Shown: positions 8,878 to 18,201, counted from the stretch's first letter. The stretch is DNA of 64,000 nucleotides from Sneathiella sp. P13V-1 (GCF_015143595.1 NZ_WYEU01000005.1:1-64000), one strand, 5' to 3'. The notes: generated from the letters alone by a model not told the origin. Translations and numbers: made by a program.

Positions 8878-8906
8878 GTGGATGCAACAACAATTTAATT
8901 GGGAGA

Positions 8907-9641
8907 TTACTGGTTTAGGATACCCTTGAATAACTCAATGGCCTTTTCAGTTTCATCCAAAGCACCGCTTAGCAGGTTGCGCGCCTGATCATCTAACGGA
9001 AGATCCGTATTGAGTGCAGCCAAAGTCGTTTCGCGAAGAAGAGGAACAATAAGCTCATAAACCAATCGCTCTGGTGTCACACCTTCATTTCTGGTTCCAA
9101 TAGCAGGCAGTTTTACTTCTGGCAGGGCCGCCGTGCTTTTGTTGCCAGTTAAGTTCGCGGAACTAACTACAAGAGTTCCCGGGTTGAATACGACATTTTC
9201 AACATAAAAGCGTTTGTCGCCTGCTTTAGGCCTGTTGTTTTTCAGAGAATACTCAATCTGGCGACGCAGGGTGCGAAGATTATCGGTATCATTCTGGATG
9301 TCGTAAATGATCTCTGGTGATTTGATGGTGACGGCCTTGACATGGATCACCGGAGTATTGAGTGTTTCAGGGTCGATAAGCAATTCAACGGCCTGAAAGT
9401 TGATGGCTTGAAGATCTTTGAAACCGGCGGGGTTTTTGATCGTCATTCCTGCAATGCTGGTAAGGCCCGTGTTTGCTGAATACTCAACTTCCCCTACACT
9501 CACCGGTGTTTGCGTAATTTCCTGTCCTCTAGCGGCGAGCGTTTCACCAATGACAGAGCCAATGGATACATAGATCGTGATCACTACCGCGCAAAAGGCA
9601 AGGAGGAACAAGGCGATAATAATGGTGAGGCCGCGTTGCAT
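8907..9641 (-). CDS. AsmA-like membrane-anchored protein of unknown function
   Basis: A 244-residue protein with one N-terminal membrane helix (about 4-28) and a beta-rich periplasmic part. Segments like GEVEYSANTGLTSIAGMTIKNPAGF, followed by a repeat of strand-forming stretches, resemble the AsmA/DUF748 fold linked to lipid transport. The ATG at 9641 has AGGAAA upstream. It follows the orphan TAXI protein by 69 bases on the same strand and may share its transcript. No specific function can be assigned. Confidence 0.5.
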   Translation of the reverse strand: MQRGLTIIIALFLLAFCAVVITIYVSIGSVIGETLAARGQEITQTPVSVGEVEYSANTGLTSIAGMTIKNPAGFKDLQAINFQAVELLIDPETLNTPVIHVKAVTIKSPEIIYDIQNDTDNLRTLRRQIEYSLKNNRPKAGDKRFYVENVVFNPGTLVVSSANLTGNKSTAALPEVKLPAIGTRNEGVTPERLVYELIVPLLRETTLAALNTDLPLDDQARNLLSGALDETEKAIELFKGILNQ

Positions 9642-9710
9642 ATGGATGTTTCCTGTATAATCTGGATCGCGCCTAAAGTAATGTCAGTCGATATAAAGAA
9701 CAAGGAGAAG

Positions 9711-10859
9711 CTACTGCCCGTTTGCCAGCGCGGCCAAGAGGCTATCTCTTGCTTCCTGCCAGATTAAAGGAAACTCTTTTTTATCCCCGTGCAGATTTTT
9801 TTGTGTTTCAAATGCACGGCGTAGAAGCAACTGCCTTCTTAACAGCATATCCTGATGTTGCTGCGCTTCTTCAGTCCACAAATTCAATTCTTTAAAATAT
9901 TGTATGGCACCATCATGAAAGGGGATGGAACCAAAGAAGTCTTGAAACAGAATATTCCAGCCCTCAATGTCTTTTGCCGCTTCAGCGAAACTATCAAACT
10001 TTTCAGTGATTGCCCGGGTAATCGTATAGGTAAGTTCGGAATTTGTGTTCGCAGTTACGGTCAAGGATGGATAAGGATAGGTAGCCCCCTTTAAAATATC
10101 ATTTCCCTGACTGGACTGATAAGCAGCATCCTGTGGAGACATATATGGGGCAAGGTATTTCAATCGTTGCCAGCCTGCGCGATTATCAGCAGGAAGGGAC
10201 GCAAGAGCAAAACGGCGCTTGCCATTTTTCAAAATGTTAATATCCGGCGTGCTGCTTAACACGAGTAACGCATCGGAGAGGTTCCTTTGAAAGCCTTCCA
10301 TGGCAGCCTGATAATCAGGAAAGATAACCTGCTGAACGTCACGCCAACCAAGCCCACCAAAAGCGAGCAGAGCCGTTGTGTGGAGGTTATATGTGTCGTT
10401 ATCGCGAAGCCAAACAACTCTTTTTCCATTCAGTTTCGATATATCCGTTTTGTTATCTCTGCTAGCAATAGCAAAGGTTATTGCAAATTCACCAAAAGAG
10501 GACAGAAGGCGTCTGATTTCCTGCGGGCCCTGATCTGCGTTGTTAAAGCCAGACAATCCTTCTTGCGCCATAAATCCTACAGAACCGCAAAAACACAAGT
10601 CGGCCTCTCCTTTGAGTAACTGATTTAAACGGTCTCTTTCATTTTGAACCGCGAAAACAGAAATCTCTTTTCTGAATTCAGGTTGGATAATGTTTCTGAT
10701 AGTGATCGCCTGCGCGTAGCCGCTTGTGACAACTGAATCAGTAGAAAAAACAATATCTGATTTAACCTTTTCTTGCGCCAAAGCGGAAGTGGATGCAACG
10801 AGAAGAAACACTGCCAGAATAGCAAGAATCCGACAAAAGTTTAAATTAGCTATGCCCAT
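9711..10859 (-). CDS. Orphan TAXI-family solute-binding protein
   Basis: A 382-residue periplasmic protein with a signal peptide ending near STSALAQ. It is a paralogue of the binding protein at 13028-14179: both share the order YPYP (GATYPYPSL / GGAYPYPML), an F/Y-H-x-G-A tract (IPFHDGAIQYFKE / VPYHEGAVKYWKE) and a C-terminal MLLxRQ. TAXI proteins deliver organic acids to TRAP permeases. I chose ATG 10859, with GAGGGG just upstream, over TTG 10877. It is separated from the permease gene by a terminator, so it probably has its own promoter. Confidence 0.8.
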   Translation of the reverse strand: MGIANLNFCRILAILAVFLLVASTSALAQEKVKSDIVFSTDSVVTSGYAQAITIRNIIQPEFRKEISVFAVQNERDRLNQLLKGEADLCFCGSVGFMAQEGLSGFNNADQGPQEIRRLLSSFGEFAITFAIASRDNKTDISKLNGKRVVWLRDNDTYNLHTTALLAFGGLGWRDVQQVIFPDYQAAMEGFQRNLSDALLVLSSTPDINILKNGKRRFALASLPADNRAGWQRLKYLAPYMSPQDAAYQSSQGNDILKGATYPYPSLTVTANTNSELTYTITRAITEKFDSFAEAAKDIEGWNILFQDFFGSIPFHDGAIQYFKELNLWTEEAQQHQDMLLRRQLLLRRAFETQKNLHGDKKEFPLIWQEARDSLLAALANGQ

Positions 10860-10952
10860 AATTCCCCTCGAAGCCAAATCGCTTTTCCAATGTGCGACCG
10901 TATTTTGTACAGCTACATTTTAGAGCGCAAGAAACTTGGGGGCATATGACTT

Positions 10953-10987
10953 AAAAAAAAGCCCCATGCGGTATTTGCGCATGGGGC
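10953..10987 (-). terminator. Rho-independent terminator of the TRAP-TAXI operon
   Basis: A perfect 10-bp stem (GCCCCATGCG / CGCATGGGGC) is followed on the minus strand by eight T's, 53 bases after the permease stop. It splits the transporter operon from the orphan TAXI gene. Confidence 0.9.
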
Positions 10988-11039
10988 GAGAATTCGGGTG
11001 TGCGATATGGTAAGGCGCGAACGCCTTATCCAATTATAC

Positions 11040-13037
11040 TCAAGCGGCGAGCCCTTTCTGATATTTGCTGTCCAGTGCTTTCGCTAGAACAGCAGCGATG
11101 CCGCCAACTACCAGTGCAAACAAGCCCAACTCCAGGTTAGAGAATGGAATAAGGTTGCCTCCAGGTGTTGCCAAGGCCAAGCCAGCCGCCAGAATCATTC
11201 CCCTGACAACCCAGCCAAGTGTTGGATGCCTGTGGAGGTTTCCAACACCCGTAAGATACCCTTGTAAAGCACTTGCGATCAGGATCACCCCAACGACAGC
11301 AGAGATAAACAGCAAGGCTGTTTTTTCAAGCGGTCCTTGGAAAATGAAGGCAGGATCTAGAACAAAGAAGAAAGGAACGAAGTATATAATCGAACCAAGT
11401 CTCATTGCTTCCAAACCTGTTTTCATTGGGCTGGCGCCAGAAATCGAAGCCGCGGCAAATGCGCCAAGCGCAACAGGAGGCGTGATAAAGGACACCATTC
11501 CCCAATACAGAATGAACAGGTGAACTGACATTGGATCCAAACCACCCTGCACCAGTGCTGGGGCCAGCACAATTGCGAGGAAGATATAGGCCGCTGTCAC
11601 GGTCATTCCAATACCCATAATGAAGCTGGTAATCGCGCCCATAACCAGAAGGATCAGCGTGTTACCACCTGCAAGAAAGATAAGATCATTCACGAGTGTT
11701 CCCGCCATGCCTGTAATGGACAGGGCACCCACGATCAAACCAACACCAACAAGAATGGCACCAATTTCAACAAGCAGTTTGCCTGTTGCAATAATGAAGG
11801 CACCAAATTGCTTCAAGTTCCAACGATGCTTTGGAAAGAGCTGATTTACGGCAAGAAGTAGAACCGTCGCGTAGAACGGAGCCAGCACTTCCTGTTTCAG
11901 CCAGACCATCATGACAACCAAAAGGACGAATACGGCAATGAAGTGCCAGCCATCTTTTAAAGTGTCTTTCACCTTTGGCAGGTTTGCACGATCCTCCCCT
12001 GGCATTTCATGACGCGCTGCATAAGCATCAATCTGAATGAACAGGGCGAGATAATACAAGATTGAAGGAACAACCGCGGCAATCGCAATTTCAACATATG
12101 GGATGTTCAGGAATACAGCCATAATGAATGCTGTGGAGCCCATAATCGGCGGCATCAAAACACCACCCGTTGACGCACATGCCTCCACACCCGCTGCATA
12201 GGACGGGCGAAATCCCGTTTTACGCATGGCTGGGATGGTTAGCACGCCTGTTGTAATCACGTTGGATACCACGGAACCACTCATGGAGCCCATCAAGCCG
12301 GAGGAGAAAATCGCAACTTTTGCGGGTCCGCCACGCACATGCCCCAACAGAGCAAATGCAAGGTTGATGAAAAAGTTACCGCCACCGGTTTGTGTCAGTG
12401 CTACACCAAAGATCAAGAAGCCGATCACAAGATTTGCCATGGCCTGCATAGGAATACCCAGCATGCTTTCCGCACTTAATGTGTGATACGCAGTGGTATC
12501 CTCTAGCGAGCTGGACAAACCTGCAATAGGTCCTGGCATCACCTCAGCCACAAGTGGGTAAAGTGAGATGAGGGACACGATGACAAAGAGAGCTGTTCCT
12601 CCAGCACGGCGCGTTGCTTCCAGAACTAATAACCAAAGGGTAATACCCATATAAATCACATAGTCTGGCGCTCCTCCCATTTCCCATCCGTAGTCAACAA
12701 TATCCGCGGCATTCCAAAAGAAGTACCCGAGAATGGCAAACATTACAGTTGCGGCAATAATGTCATACCAAGCGACACGGTTTGGGTTGGAGGTGGCTGT
12801 AGCGGGAAAGATCATAAAGGCAAATGGGACCAAAAGTCCAAAAATTGCGTACTGATATTTATTGTCCAGCCAGATAACATCGATGAAAAAACCGAAGTTG
12901 AACAGCTGATTAACAGCAAGGCCGACAACAATTACTGTTGTCAGCCCCAAAATGATCTTCGCCGTAGTGGAAAGATTTCGGTTCCGGTTGCCCTCTTCAG
13001 CAACCGGAGCCTTCTCCTCAGAGGTTGTTACTTCCAT
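11040..13037 (-). CDS. TRAP transporter fused 4TM/12TM permease (TAXI type)
   Basis: A 665-residue polytopic membrane protein with a short charged cytoplasmic N-terminus and roughly 16-18 hydrophobic helices. The small DctQ-like and large DctM-like subunits are fused, as in TAXI-type TRAP systems. The GLMGSMSGSVVSNVITTGVLTIPAM and GGVLMPPIMGSTAF tracts are typical of the DctM part. It takes up a carboxylate using a sodium gradient. Its ATG overlaps the last 10 bases of the binding-protein gene, which indicates translational coupling. The C-terminal extension (after about 560) has extra helices. Confidence 0.92.
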   Translation of the reverse strand: MEVTTSEEKAPVAEEGNRNRNLSTTAKIILGLTTVIVVGLAVNQLFNFGFFIDVIWLDNKYQYAIFGLLVPFAFMIFPATATSNPNRVAWYDIIAATVMFAILGYFFWNAADIVDYGWEMGGAPDYVIYMGITLWLLVLEATRRAGGTALFVIVSLISLYPLVAEVMPGPIAGLSSSLEDTTAYHTLSAESMLGIPMQAMANLVIGFLIFGVALTQTGGGNFFINLAFALLGHVRGGPAKVAIFSSGLMGSMSGSVVSNVITTGVLTIPAMRKTGFRPSYAAGVEACASTGGVLMPPIMGSTAFIMAVFLNIPYVEIAIAAVVPSILYYLALFIQIDAYAARHEMPGEDRANLPKVKDTLKDGWHFIAVFVLLVVMMVWLKQEVLAPFYATVLLLAVNQLFPKHRWNLKQFGAFIIATGKLLVEIGAILVGVGLIVGALSITGMAGTLVNDLIFLAGGNTLILLVMGAITSFIMGIGMTVTAAYIFLAIVLAPALVQGGLDPMSVHLFILYWGMVSFITPPVALGAFAAASISGASPMKTGLEAMRLGSIIYFVPFFFVLDPAFIFQGPLEKTALLFISAVVGVILIASALQGYLTGVGNLHRHPTLGWVVRGMILAAGLALATPGGNLIPFSNLELGLFALVVGGIAAVLAKALDSKYQKGLAA

Positions 13038-14179
13038 ACTGGGTTCATACCCTCGGCTTCAAGAGCTGCCGCACGGACTTTCATCCACTCTTGAAGGTAG
13101 GCATCTTTGTCGAGTTTTTTGTCTTTCATTGTGGCCCACGCTGCGGCCAGAATGTCTTGACGCTTCAGAAGCATCTGGTTGTGAGCTTCCATGTCGGCAG
13201 TCCATACACCAGCTTCTTTCCAGTATTTCACAGCACCTTCATGGTAAGGAACGGCCCATTTGAATGTCTGGTTTTCTGTTGCCCAACCTTTCATGGCCGG
13301 CATTGCGTCTTTGTAGTTGTCATATTCGGTATGGACAGCTTTCACCATGCTGTACACAAGATCAGAATTCTGGTCATCACGTGTGATCAACATTGGGTAA
13401 GGATATGCACCACCTTCATGTGGCTGTTCCTTGGAAATTCCTGTGCCAAGTGTTGCAGTGTGTGGAACGTAATAAGGGGCAACCTTAGTCATGCGTTCCC
13501 AACCTGCTTTGTCGGAATGTGGTAGATCTGGCCACATGATACCACGTGGAGATGCTTCAAGTTTCTTTGTTGGACCGGAAACTGTAGAAGCAATTGCGGC
13601 GTCAACCTGACCATTTACCATTGCTTTCCAAGACGCACCATAACCACCAAATTCAACTGTCGTAACATCATCAAATGTCAGACCAGCAAATGCAAGGTGA
13701 GCTTCCGCGGCAATTGTAAGAGCAGGGGAGCTGCGAACAACAGCAACACGCTTACCTTTTAGGTCAGCCATAGACTTTACGCCGGCATCGGCAGCAACTG
13801 CCAAAGCAACGTTGGCGTCAGATGTTGCTGAGATGACCATACGTACTTTTTGTGGTCCCCAGCCTTCAACGCCAAAATTAAACACACCTTCAGACGCGAA
13901 GTATGTGCCCGCGCCATTCGCCACGAACTGCACTTTGTCATTTTTCAATGGTGCCATACGTGAAATGTCGTTTTTGCCCGGAACGACACGCAGGTTTACA
14001 CCATATTTGTCTTTCAGAGCTTTACCAATCGCAACGGATTGATTGTATCCTGTTGTACCCGTGTTGTAGGCACTCCAGGCAATTGTACCAGGTAGTTTTA
14101 CATCAGCTGCTGATGCAACATTCATAGCCCCCAGAAGCATTGCGGACGCTACGGAAACGGAACTTATCATTAATCGCAT
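13028..14179 (-). CDS. TAXI-family TRAP solute-binding protein
   Basis: A 383-residue periplasmic binding protein with signal peptide MRLMISSVSVASAMLLGA...VASA cleaved before ADVK. It has the TAXI features YPYP and PYHEGAVKYW near the C-terminus. I chose ATG 14179 because it gives a clean signal peptide and has GGGAGAG upstream; an ATG 69 bases further up would add a charged tail in front of the signal. It is the first gene of the transporter operon, divergent from the IclR regulator. The ligand is not evident from sequence, but the three catabolic genes across the divergent promoter suggest an organic or acyl acid. Confidence 0.92.
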   Translation of the reverse strand: MRLMISSVSVASAMLLGAMNVASAADVKLPGTIAWSAYNTGTTGYNQSVAIGKALKDKYGVNLRVVPGKNDISRMAPLKNDKVQFVANGAGTYFASEGVFNFGVEGWGPQKVRMVISATSDANVALAVAADAGVKSMADLKGKRVAVVRSSPALTIAAEAHLAFAGLTFDDVTTVEFGGYGASWKAMVNGQVDAAIASTVSGPTKKLEASPRGIMWPDLPHSDKAGWERMTKVAPYYVPHTATLGTGISKEQPHEGGAYPYPMLITRDDQNSDLVYSMVKAVHTEYDNYKDAMPAMKGWATENQTFKWAVPYHEGAVKYWKEAGVWTADMEAHNQMLLKRQDILAAAWATMKDKKLDKDAYLQEWMKVRAAALEAEGMNPVWK

Positions 14180-14249
14180 TTTGACTCTCCCGATTTGAAT
14201 GAAGCATTTTTGTTCTTCTCGGCGCTTCATCAGTAATGTATTCTGCATA

Positions 14250-14266
14250 GCGGAACATGTTTCCGC
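14250..14266. promoter_or_regulatory. Candidate IclR operator in the divergent promoter region
   Basis: GCGGAACATGTTTCCGC is an inverted repeat with 6-bp arms around five bases. The GGAA...TTCC core resembles sites bound by several IclR-family regulators. It sits 50 bases upstream of the iclR-like ATG and 70 upstream of the TAXI ATG, where one dimer could control both. The arm length alone is not statistically compelling. Confidence 0.4.
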
Positions 14267-14316
14267 AAGAAGATTTTTAGTTCTGATATTGTTAGTTTAT
14301 TTTTTTTGAAATTATT

Positions 14317-15123
14317 ATGAAAAACCAGAAAATTGAGCCTTTCCAACTAGATAACGTTGAAAAGGATCGGCATTTTGTAACTGCCCTTGCGCGGGGTCTA
14401 GAGGTACTTCGTGCATTTCGTCCGGGTGAAGGGGCGGTCGGTAATACAGAAATTGCCACAAGAACGGGTTTGCCGAAGTCAACAGTATCTCGCCTTACGA
14501 GTACATTGGTGCAATTGGGCTATTTGATTCATCGCGAAGATGAAGCGCGATATGAGCCTTCCCCTGCTGTTTTAACCCTTGGATATACTTTTTTGGCCAA
14601 TAGTCGGCTGCGTCTTTTGGCTGCCCCTGCTATGCGGGAAATGGCGCGAAATACCGGATACAGCCTCGCAATGGGAGCGCGGCATAAACTTAATATGCTC
14701 TATGTGGAAGCCGCGCGGGGAACGAAAGCAAGTACGCTGGTGTTAGAAGTGGGATCCTATATTCCCATCGCCAAGACATCGATGGGGCGGGCTTTTCTTG
14801 CGGGCATGGTAGATGTTGAGCGTGATTTCGTGATGGACAGCATCAAGCATCATTCAGGAACTGAATGGCCAGAGATTAAAAAAGGAATTGAAGAATCCAT
14901 CATACATTATGAGGAAAAAGGGTTCTGCGTATCTTTTGGCGATTGGCAACGGGCAACAAATGCTGTCGGCGTACCAATCAGAGATCAAGCCAAGGGGGAC
15001 CTGATGGCGATCAACTGTGGGTGCTCCGCTTATCTAGCGACACCGGAAGAACTTATTGAAGAAATGGGGCCGCAATTGGTATCTCTCGCTCGAGGTGTTG
15101 AGATTATGTGCGGACAAGGTTAA
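14317..15123 (+). CDS. IclR-family transcriptional regulator
   Basis: A 268-residue protein with an N-terminal winged helix (about residues 20-80; EIATRTGLPKSTVSRL is the recognition region) and a C-terminal GAF-like effector domain (about 95-260). It is divergent from the TRAP-TAXI operon and 36 bases upstream of the acyl-CoA dehydrogenase gene on its own strand. This layout is typical of a local regulator that senses a substrate or intermediate of the adjacent catabolic genes. Confidence 0.92.
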   Translation: MKNQKIEPFQLDNVEKDRHFVTALARGLEVLRAFRPGEGAVGNTEIATRTGLPKSTVSRLTSTLVQLGYLIHREDEARYEPSPAVLTLGYTFLANSRLRLLAAPAMREMARNTGYSLAMGARHKLNMLYVEAARGTKASTLVLEVGSYIPIAKTSMGRAFLAGMVDVERDFVMDSIKHHSGTEWPEIKKGIEESIIHYEEKGFCVSFGDWQRATNAVGVPIRDQAKGDLMAINCGCSAYLATPEELIEEMGPQLVSLARGVEIMCGQG

Positions 15124-15159
15124 CCTTAAACTCAACAAGAAGAATAAAAGGATAGAGTT

Positions 15160-16311
15160 ATGGAACTGGATCAGGATCTTTTCAATCAGATGAAAGAGAC
15201 TGTCTCTCGATTTGTGCGGGAACGTCTTGTCCCGGCTGAGGACTTGGTAGAAGAAACAAACGAAGTCCCAGAAGAAATCGTTCAGGAAATGCGTGACATG
15301 GGCCTTTTTGGCCTTTCCATTCCGGCAGAATATGGCGGACTTGGCCTGAATATGCGTCAGGAATGTGAGATCATTCACGAACTATGTCAGGCGTCCTTGT
15401 CATTCCGTTCTGTCATCGGAACCACTGTTGGTATCGGTAGTCAGGGCCTTGTGATGACAGGAACGGATGAGCAGAAAAGAGGGTATCTGCCGCGCCTTGC
15501 CACTGGCGAAATCAGTTCTTCCTTCTGTTTGACAGAACCAGGCTCAGGTTCAGATGCTGCGTCTTTACGGACCACAGCTATTCGCGATGGCGATGATTAT
15601 GTTCTGAACGGTACCAAACGATACATCACAAATGCGCTTCGCGCAGGCATGCTGACAGTTATGGCACGGACAAACCCAGACAAAAAAGGCGCGTCAGGTA
15701 TTTCAGCCTTTTTGGTGGATCCAAAAACACCAGGGATTACCATTGCCAAAGCTGATGACAAGATGGGGCAGCGCGGTACCAAAACGAGCGATGTTATTTT
15801 TGAAGATGTACGTGTTCCGGCAAACGCGCTTCTTGGTGGGGAAGAAGGGCAAGGCTTTTATACAGCCATGCGTGTTCTTGACCGCGGGCGTTTGCACCTT
15901 AGTTCAGTATCAACAGGTATTTCAGAGCGGATTTTGCAAGAAGCCCTAACCTATGCCTCTGAACGTGAACAGTTTGGGCAGGCAATCGGCGGTTTCCAAC
16001 TGGTTCAGGCAATGTTGGCAGATAGTCAGGCAGATCTTTATGCAGGTAAATCCATGACAATGGATGCGGCAGATTGCTTTGATGCAGGGGATGATATCTC
16101 CATGAAAGCGGCATGTTGTAAAATGTTCACAACGGAAGCTGCAGGGCGCATCGCTGATAAGGCTGTGCAAATCCACGGCGGTGCTGGATACATGTCTGAA
16201 TATAAAGTGGAACGCTTCTACCGTGATGTACGCCTGCTTCGCCTTTATGAGGGGACAACACAAATTCAGCAGTTGGTTATTGCCAGAAAGATGCTGGAAA
16301 CGGTAGCATAA
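15160..16311 (+). CDS. Acyl-CoA dehydrogenase
   Basis: A 383-residue flavoenzyme of normal family length, introducing a 2,3 double bond into an acyl-CoA with FAD and passing electrons to ETF. FCLTEPGSGSDA and the C-terminal RLYEGTTQIQ are the family signatures; E364 in the latter is the expected catalytic base. Chain-length or branch specificity cannot be read from sequence. It is followed after 32 bases by a class II aldolase gene. AGGATAGAG precedes the ATG. Confidence 0.92.
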   Translation: MELDQDLFNQMKETVSRFVRERLVPAEDLVEETNEVPEEIVQEMRDMGLFGLSIPAEYGGLGLNMRQECEIIHELCQASLSFRSVIGTTVGIGSQGLVMTGTDEQKRGYLPRLATGEISSSFCLTEPGSGSDAASLRTTAIRDGDDYVLNGTKRYITNALRAGMLTVMARTNPDKKGASGISAFLVDPKTPGITIAKADDKMGQRGTKTSDVIFEDVRVPANALLGGEEGQGFYTAMRVLDRGRLHLSSVSTGISERILQEALTYASEREQFGQAIGGFQLVQAMLADSQADLYAGKSMTMDAADCFDAGDDISMKAACCKMFTTEAAGRIADKAVQIHGGAGYMSEYKVERFYRDVRLLRLYEGTTQIQQLVIARKMLETVA

Positions 16312-16343
16312 GAAAAACAAACAATAACGAAAAGGAGAGAGAT

Positions 16344-17117
16344 ATGGGCGTTGATGTAATTGCTGATATGGTACCAAGTCTTAAAGGTAAGGTGTCGGAA
16401 GAGGAATGGAAGACGCGTGTTGATCTGGCTGCCTGTTATCAGCTTGTTGCGCATTTCGGTATGTCCGATTTGATTTTCACCCATATTTCGGCACGTATTC
16501 CCGGGACCCATGACCAGTTTCTGATCAATCCATATGGTTTGTTCTTTGATGAAATTACTGCCTCCAGCCTCGTGAAGGTGGATATCGATGGAAAGATCTT
16601 GGATGAAACGAACTTCAAGATCAACCCAGCCGGATATACTATTCACAGTGCTGTTCATGGTGCACGTCACGATGTTGATTGTGTCCTTCATACGCACACA
16701 ACGGCTGGCATGGCGGTTTCTTCACAGAAGCAGGGACTTCTTCCGATGACGCAGCATGCGTTGATGTTCTATCAACGCCTTGCCTATCATGGATATGAAG
16801 GAATTGCCCTTAATCTGGACGAGCGGGAACGGCTTGTGCGTGATCTTGGCGATAGTATCGCCATGATCCTTCGTAATCATGGCCTGCTTACCGTAGGCGG
16901 CAGCGTTGCAGAAGCCTTCCGCCGAATTTTCTACCTAGAAAAAGCCTGTCAGTCTCAAATCGAAGCGCTGGCTGGTGGCGCGGAACTGATCTTACCGCCT
17001 AAAGAAGTGTGTGAAACCGCGAAAGAGCAGTTCATGAGCCTGTCTTCGACAGATACATTGGAGTGGCCTGGTCTACTTCGTATTCTGGACCGTAAAGGCA
17101 GCATGTACGCACATTAA
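16344..17117 (+). CDS. Class II aldolase/adducin-family protein
   Basis: A 257-residue cytosolic metalloprotein. H116 and H118 (HTHTTAG) and H179 (NHG) are the expected zinc ligands. Family members cleave sugar phosphates, decarboxylate, or act on acyl substrates; the adducin-like subgroup without a clear sugar-phosphate motif is poorly characterised. AAGGAGAG precedes the ATG. It is co-directional with the acyl-CoA dehydrogenase, and a hairpin follows its stop. Confidence 0.85.
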   Translation: MGVDVIADMVPSLKGKVSEEEWKTRVDLAACYQLVAHFGMSDLIFTHISARIPGTHDQFLINPYGLFFDEITASSLVKVDIDGKILDETNFKINPAGYTIHSAVHGARHDVDCVLHTHTTAGMAVSSQKQGLLPMTQHALMFYQRLAYHGYEGIALNLDERERLVRDLGDSIAMILRNHGLLTVGGSVAEAFRRIFYLEKACQSQIEALAGGAELILPPKEVCETAKEQFMSLSSTDTLEWPGLLRILDRKGSMYAH

Positions 17118-17120
17118 GAT

Positions 17121-17153
17121 TAAAAAAAACGGCGGGGTAACCCGCCGTTTTAC
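17121..17153. terminator. Bidirectional hairpin terminator
   Basis: A stem AACGGCGGG / CCCGCCGTT with a four-base loop is flanked by A's on the left and TTTT on the right. It lies between the aldolase stop and the cyclase-family gene, only 35-38 bases before the latter's start, so the cyclase may need read-through or its own promoter. The minus-strand T-run is the stronger one, though no minus-strand gene ends here. Confidence 0.65.
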
Positions 17154-17190
17154 TTTGCCTCAAACAAATAACAATAAAGGGGAGGGAATG

Positions 17191-18201
17191 ATGTCGCGCT
17201 GGAAAAACAGACCAGAAGGATCAAACTGGGGAGATTTCGGGGAGGAAGACCAAAATGGCCGCCTTAATCTGATAACGCCGGAAAAAATCAGGAATGCCGC
17301 AAAAGAAATTCAAACTGGTGAACGCTTTTGTTTGTCCCTGCCTCTGGATCTGCCAGGGGGGAATCTTCTAAACCCCAACAGACATCCACCAAAGCTGCAG
17401 CCAACAATGCGCGGTGAGAAGGAAAACAGCAATTATCTGATTTCAGGAGATTTTCCGCAGTTCTATGACGTTATCAGTGATGATGCAGTCTTTTTGCACA
17501 CACAATATTCAACCCAATGGGACGGGCTGTCTCATGTAGGGCAGGAATTTGACGCCGATGGGGACGGAATAGCCGAGGTTGTTTATTACAACGGCTACCG
17601 TGGAGATGAGCATGTCGGCAAATTCGGTCCCGATGGAACGATGTATGCAAAGGCGCTCGGTATCGAAAGTATGGCTGAAAAAGGTGTTCAGGGGCGAGGG
17701 GTGATGATCGATCTACATGGTGAGTTCGGTCGGGATCCAGTCTCAGTTGGCTATGATGATCTGATGCGGGTGATGGACAAAGATCAGGTAACAGTTGAAG
17801 AAGGCGACATGGTCTGCCTTCACACTGGTTTTGCGACGGTTGTCAGAGAGATGGCTGGAAAGCCAGATAAAGACAAGCTCCATAATTCATGTGCAACGCT
17901 CAATGGACGTGATGGGAAATTGCTCAACTGGATTACAGATAGCGGATTGTCGGTCCTCATTGCAGACAACTATGCGGTAGAGACCTATCCAGCTAAACCG
18001 GGAAGTGATTGTTGTGCAGCCCTTCCCATCCACGAGCATTGTCTCTTTAAGCTAGGCATCCACTTGGGTGAACTTTGGTATTTTGCGGATCTTAATGATT
18101 GGCTCAAAAACAATGGCCGGTCGCGTTTCTTCCTGACGGCGCCACCCCTTAGATTGCCCGGGGCTGTCGGATCTCCTGCAAATCCCGTAGCAACGGTATA
18201 G
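17191..18201 (+). CDS. Cyclase-family (kynurenine formamidase-like) metal hydrolase
   Basis: A 336-residue protein of the PF04199 fold. TQWDGLSH (about residues 110-118) takes the place of the HxGTHxDxPxH metal motif of small cyclases; the Q form is what I recall from the longer subfamily. The C-terminal GSDCCAALPIHEHCLFKLGIHLGELW carries the conserved His/Glu residues. Such enzymes hydrolyse amides, lactones or cyclic esters. AAGGGGAGG lies five bases before the second of two adjacent ATGs (17188 and 17191), so I prefer 17191. It probably belongs to the same catabolic unit as the preceding genes. Confidence 0.8.
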   Translation: MSRWKNRPEGSNWGDFGEEDQNGRLNLITPEKIRNAAKEIQTGERFCLSLPLDLPGGNLLNPNRHPPKLQPTMRGEKENSNYLISGDFPQFYDVISDDAVFLHTQYSTQWDGLSHVGQEFDADGDGIAEVVYYNGYRGDEHVGKFGPDGTMYAKALGIESMAEKGVQGRGVMIDLHGEFGRDPVSVGYDDLMRVMDKDQVTVEEGDMVCLHTGFATVVREMAGKPDKDKLHNSCATLNGRDGKLLNWITDSGLSVLIADNYAVETYPAKPGSDCCAALPIHEHCLFKLGIHLGELWYFADLNDWLKNNGRSRFFLTAPPLRLPGAVGSPANPVATV

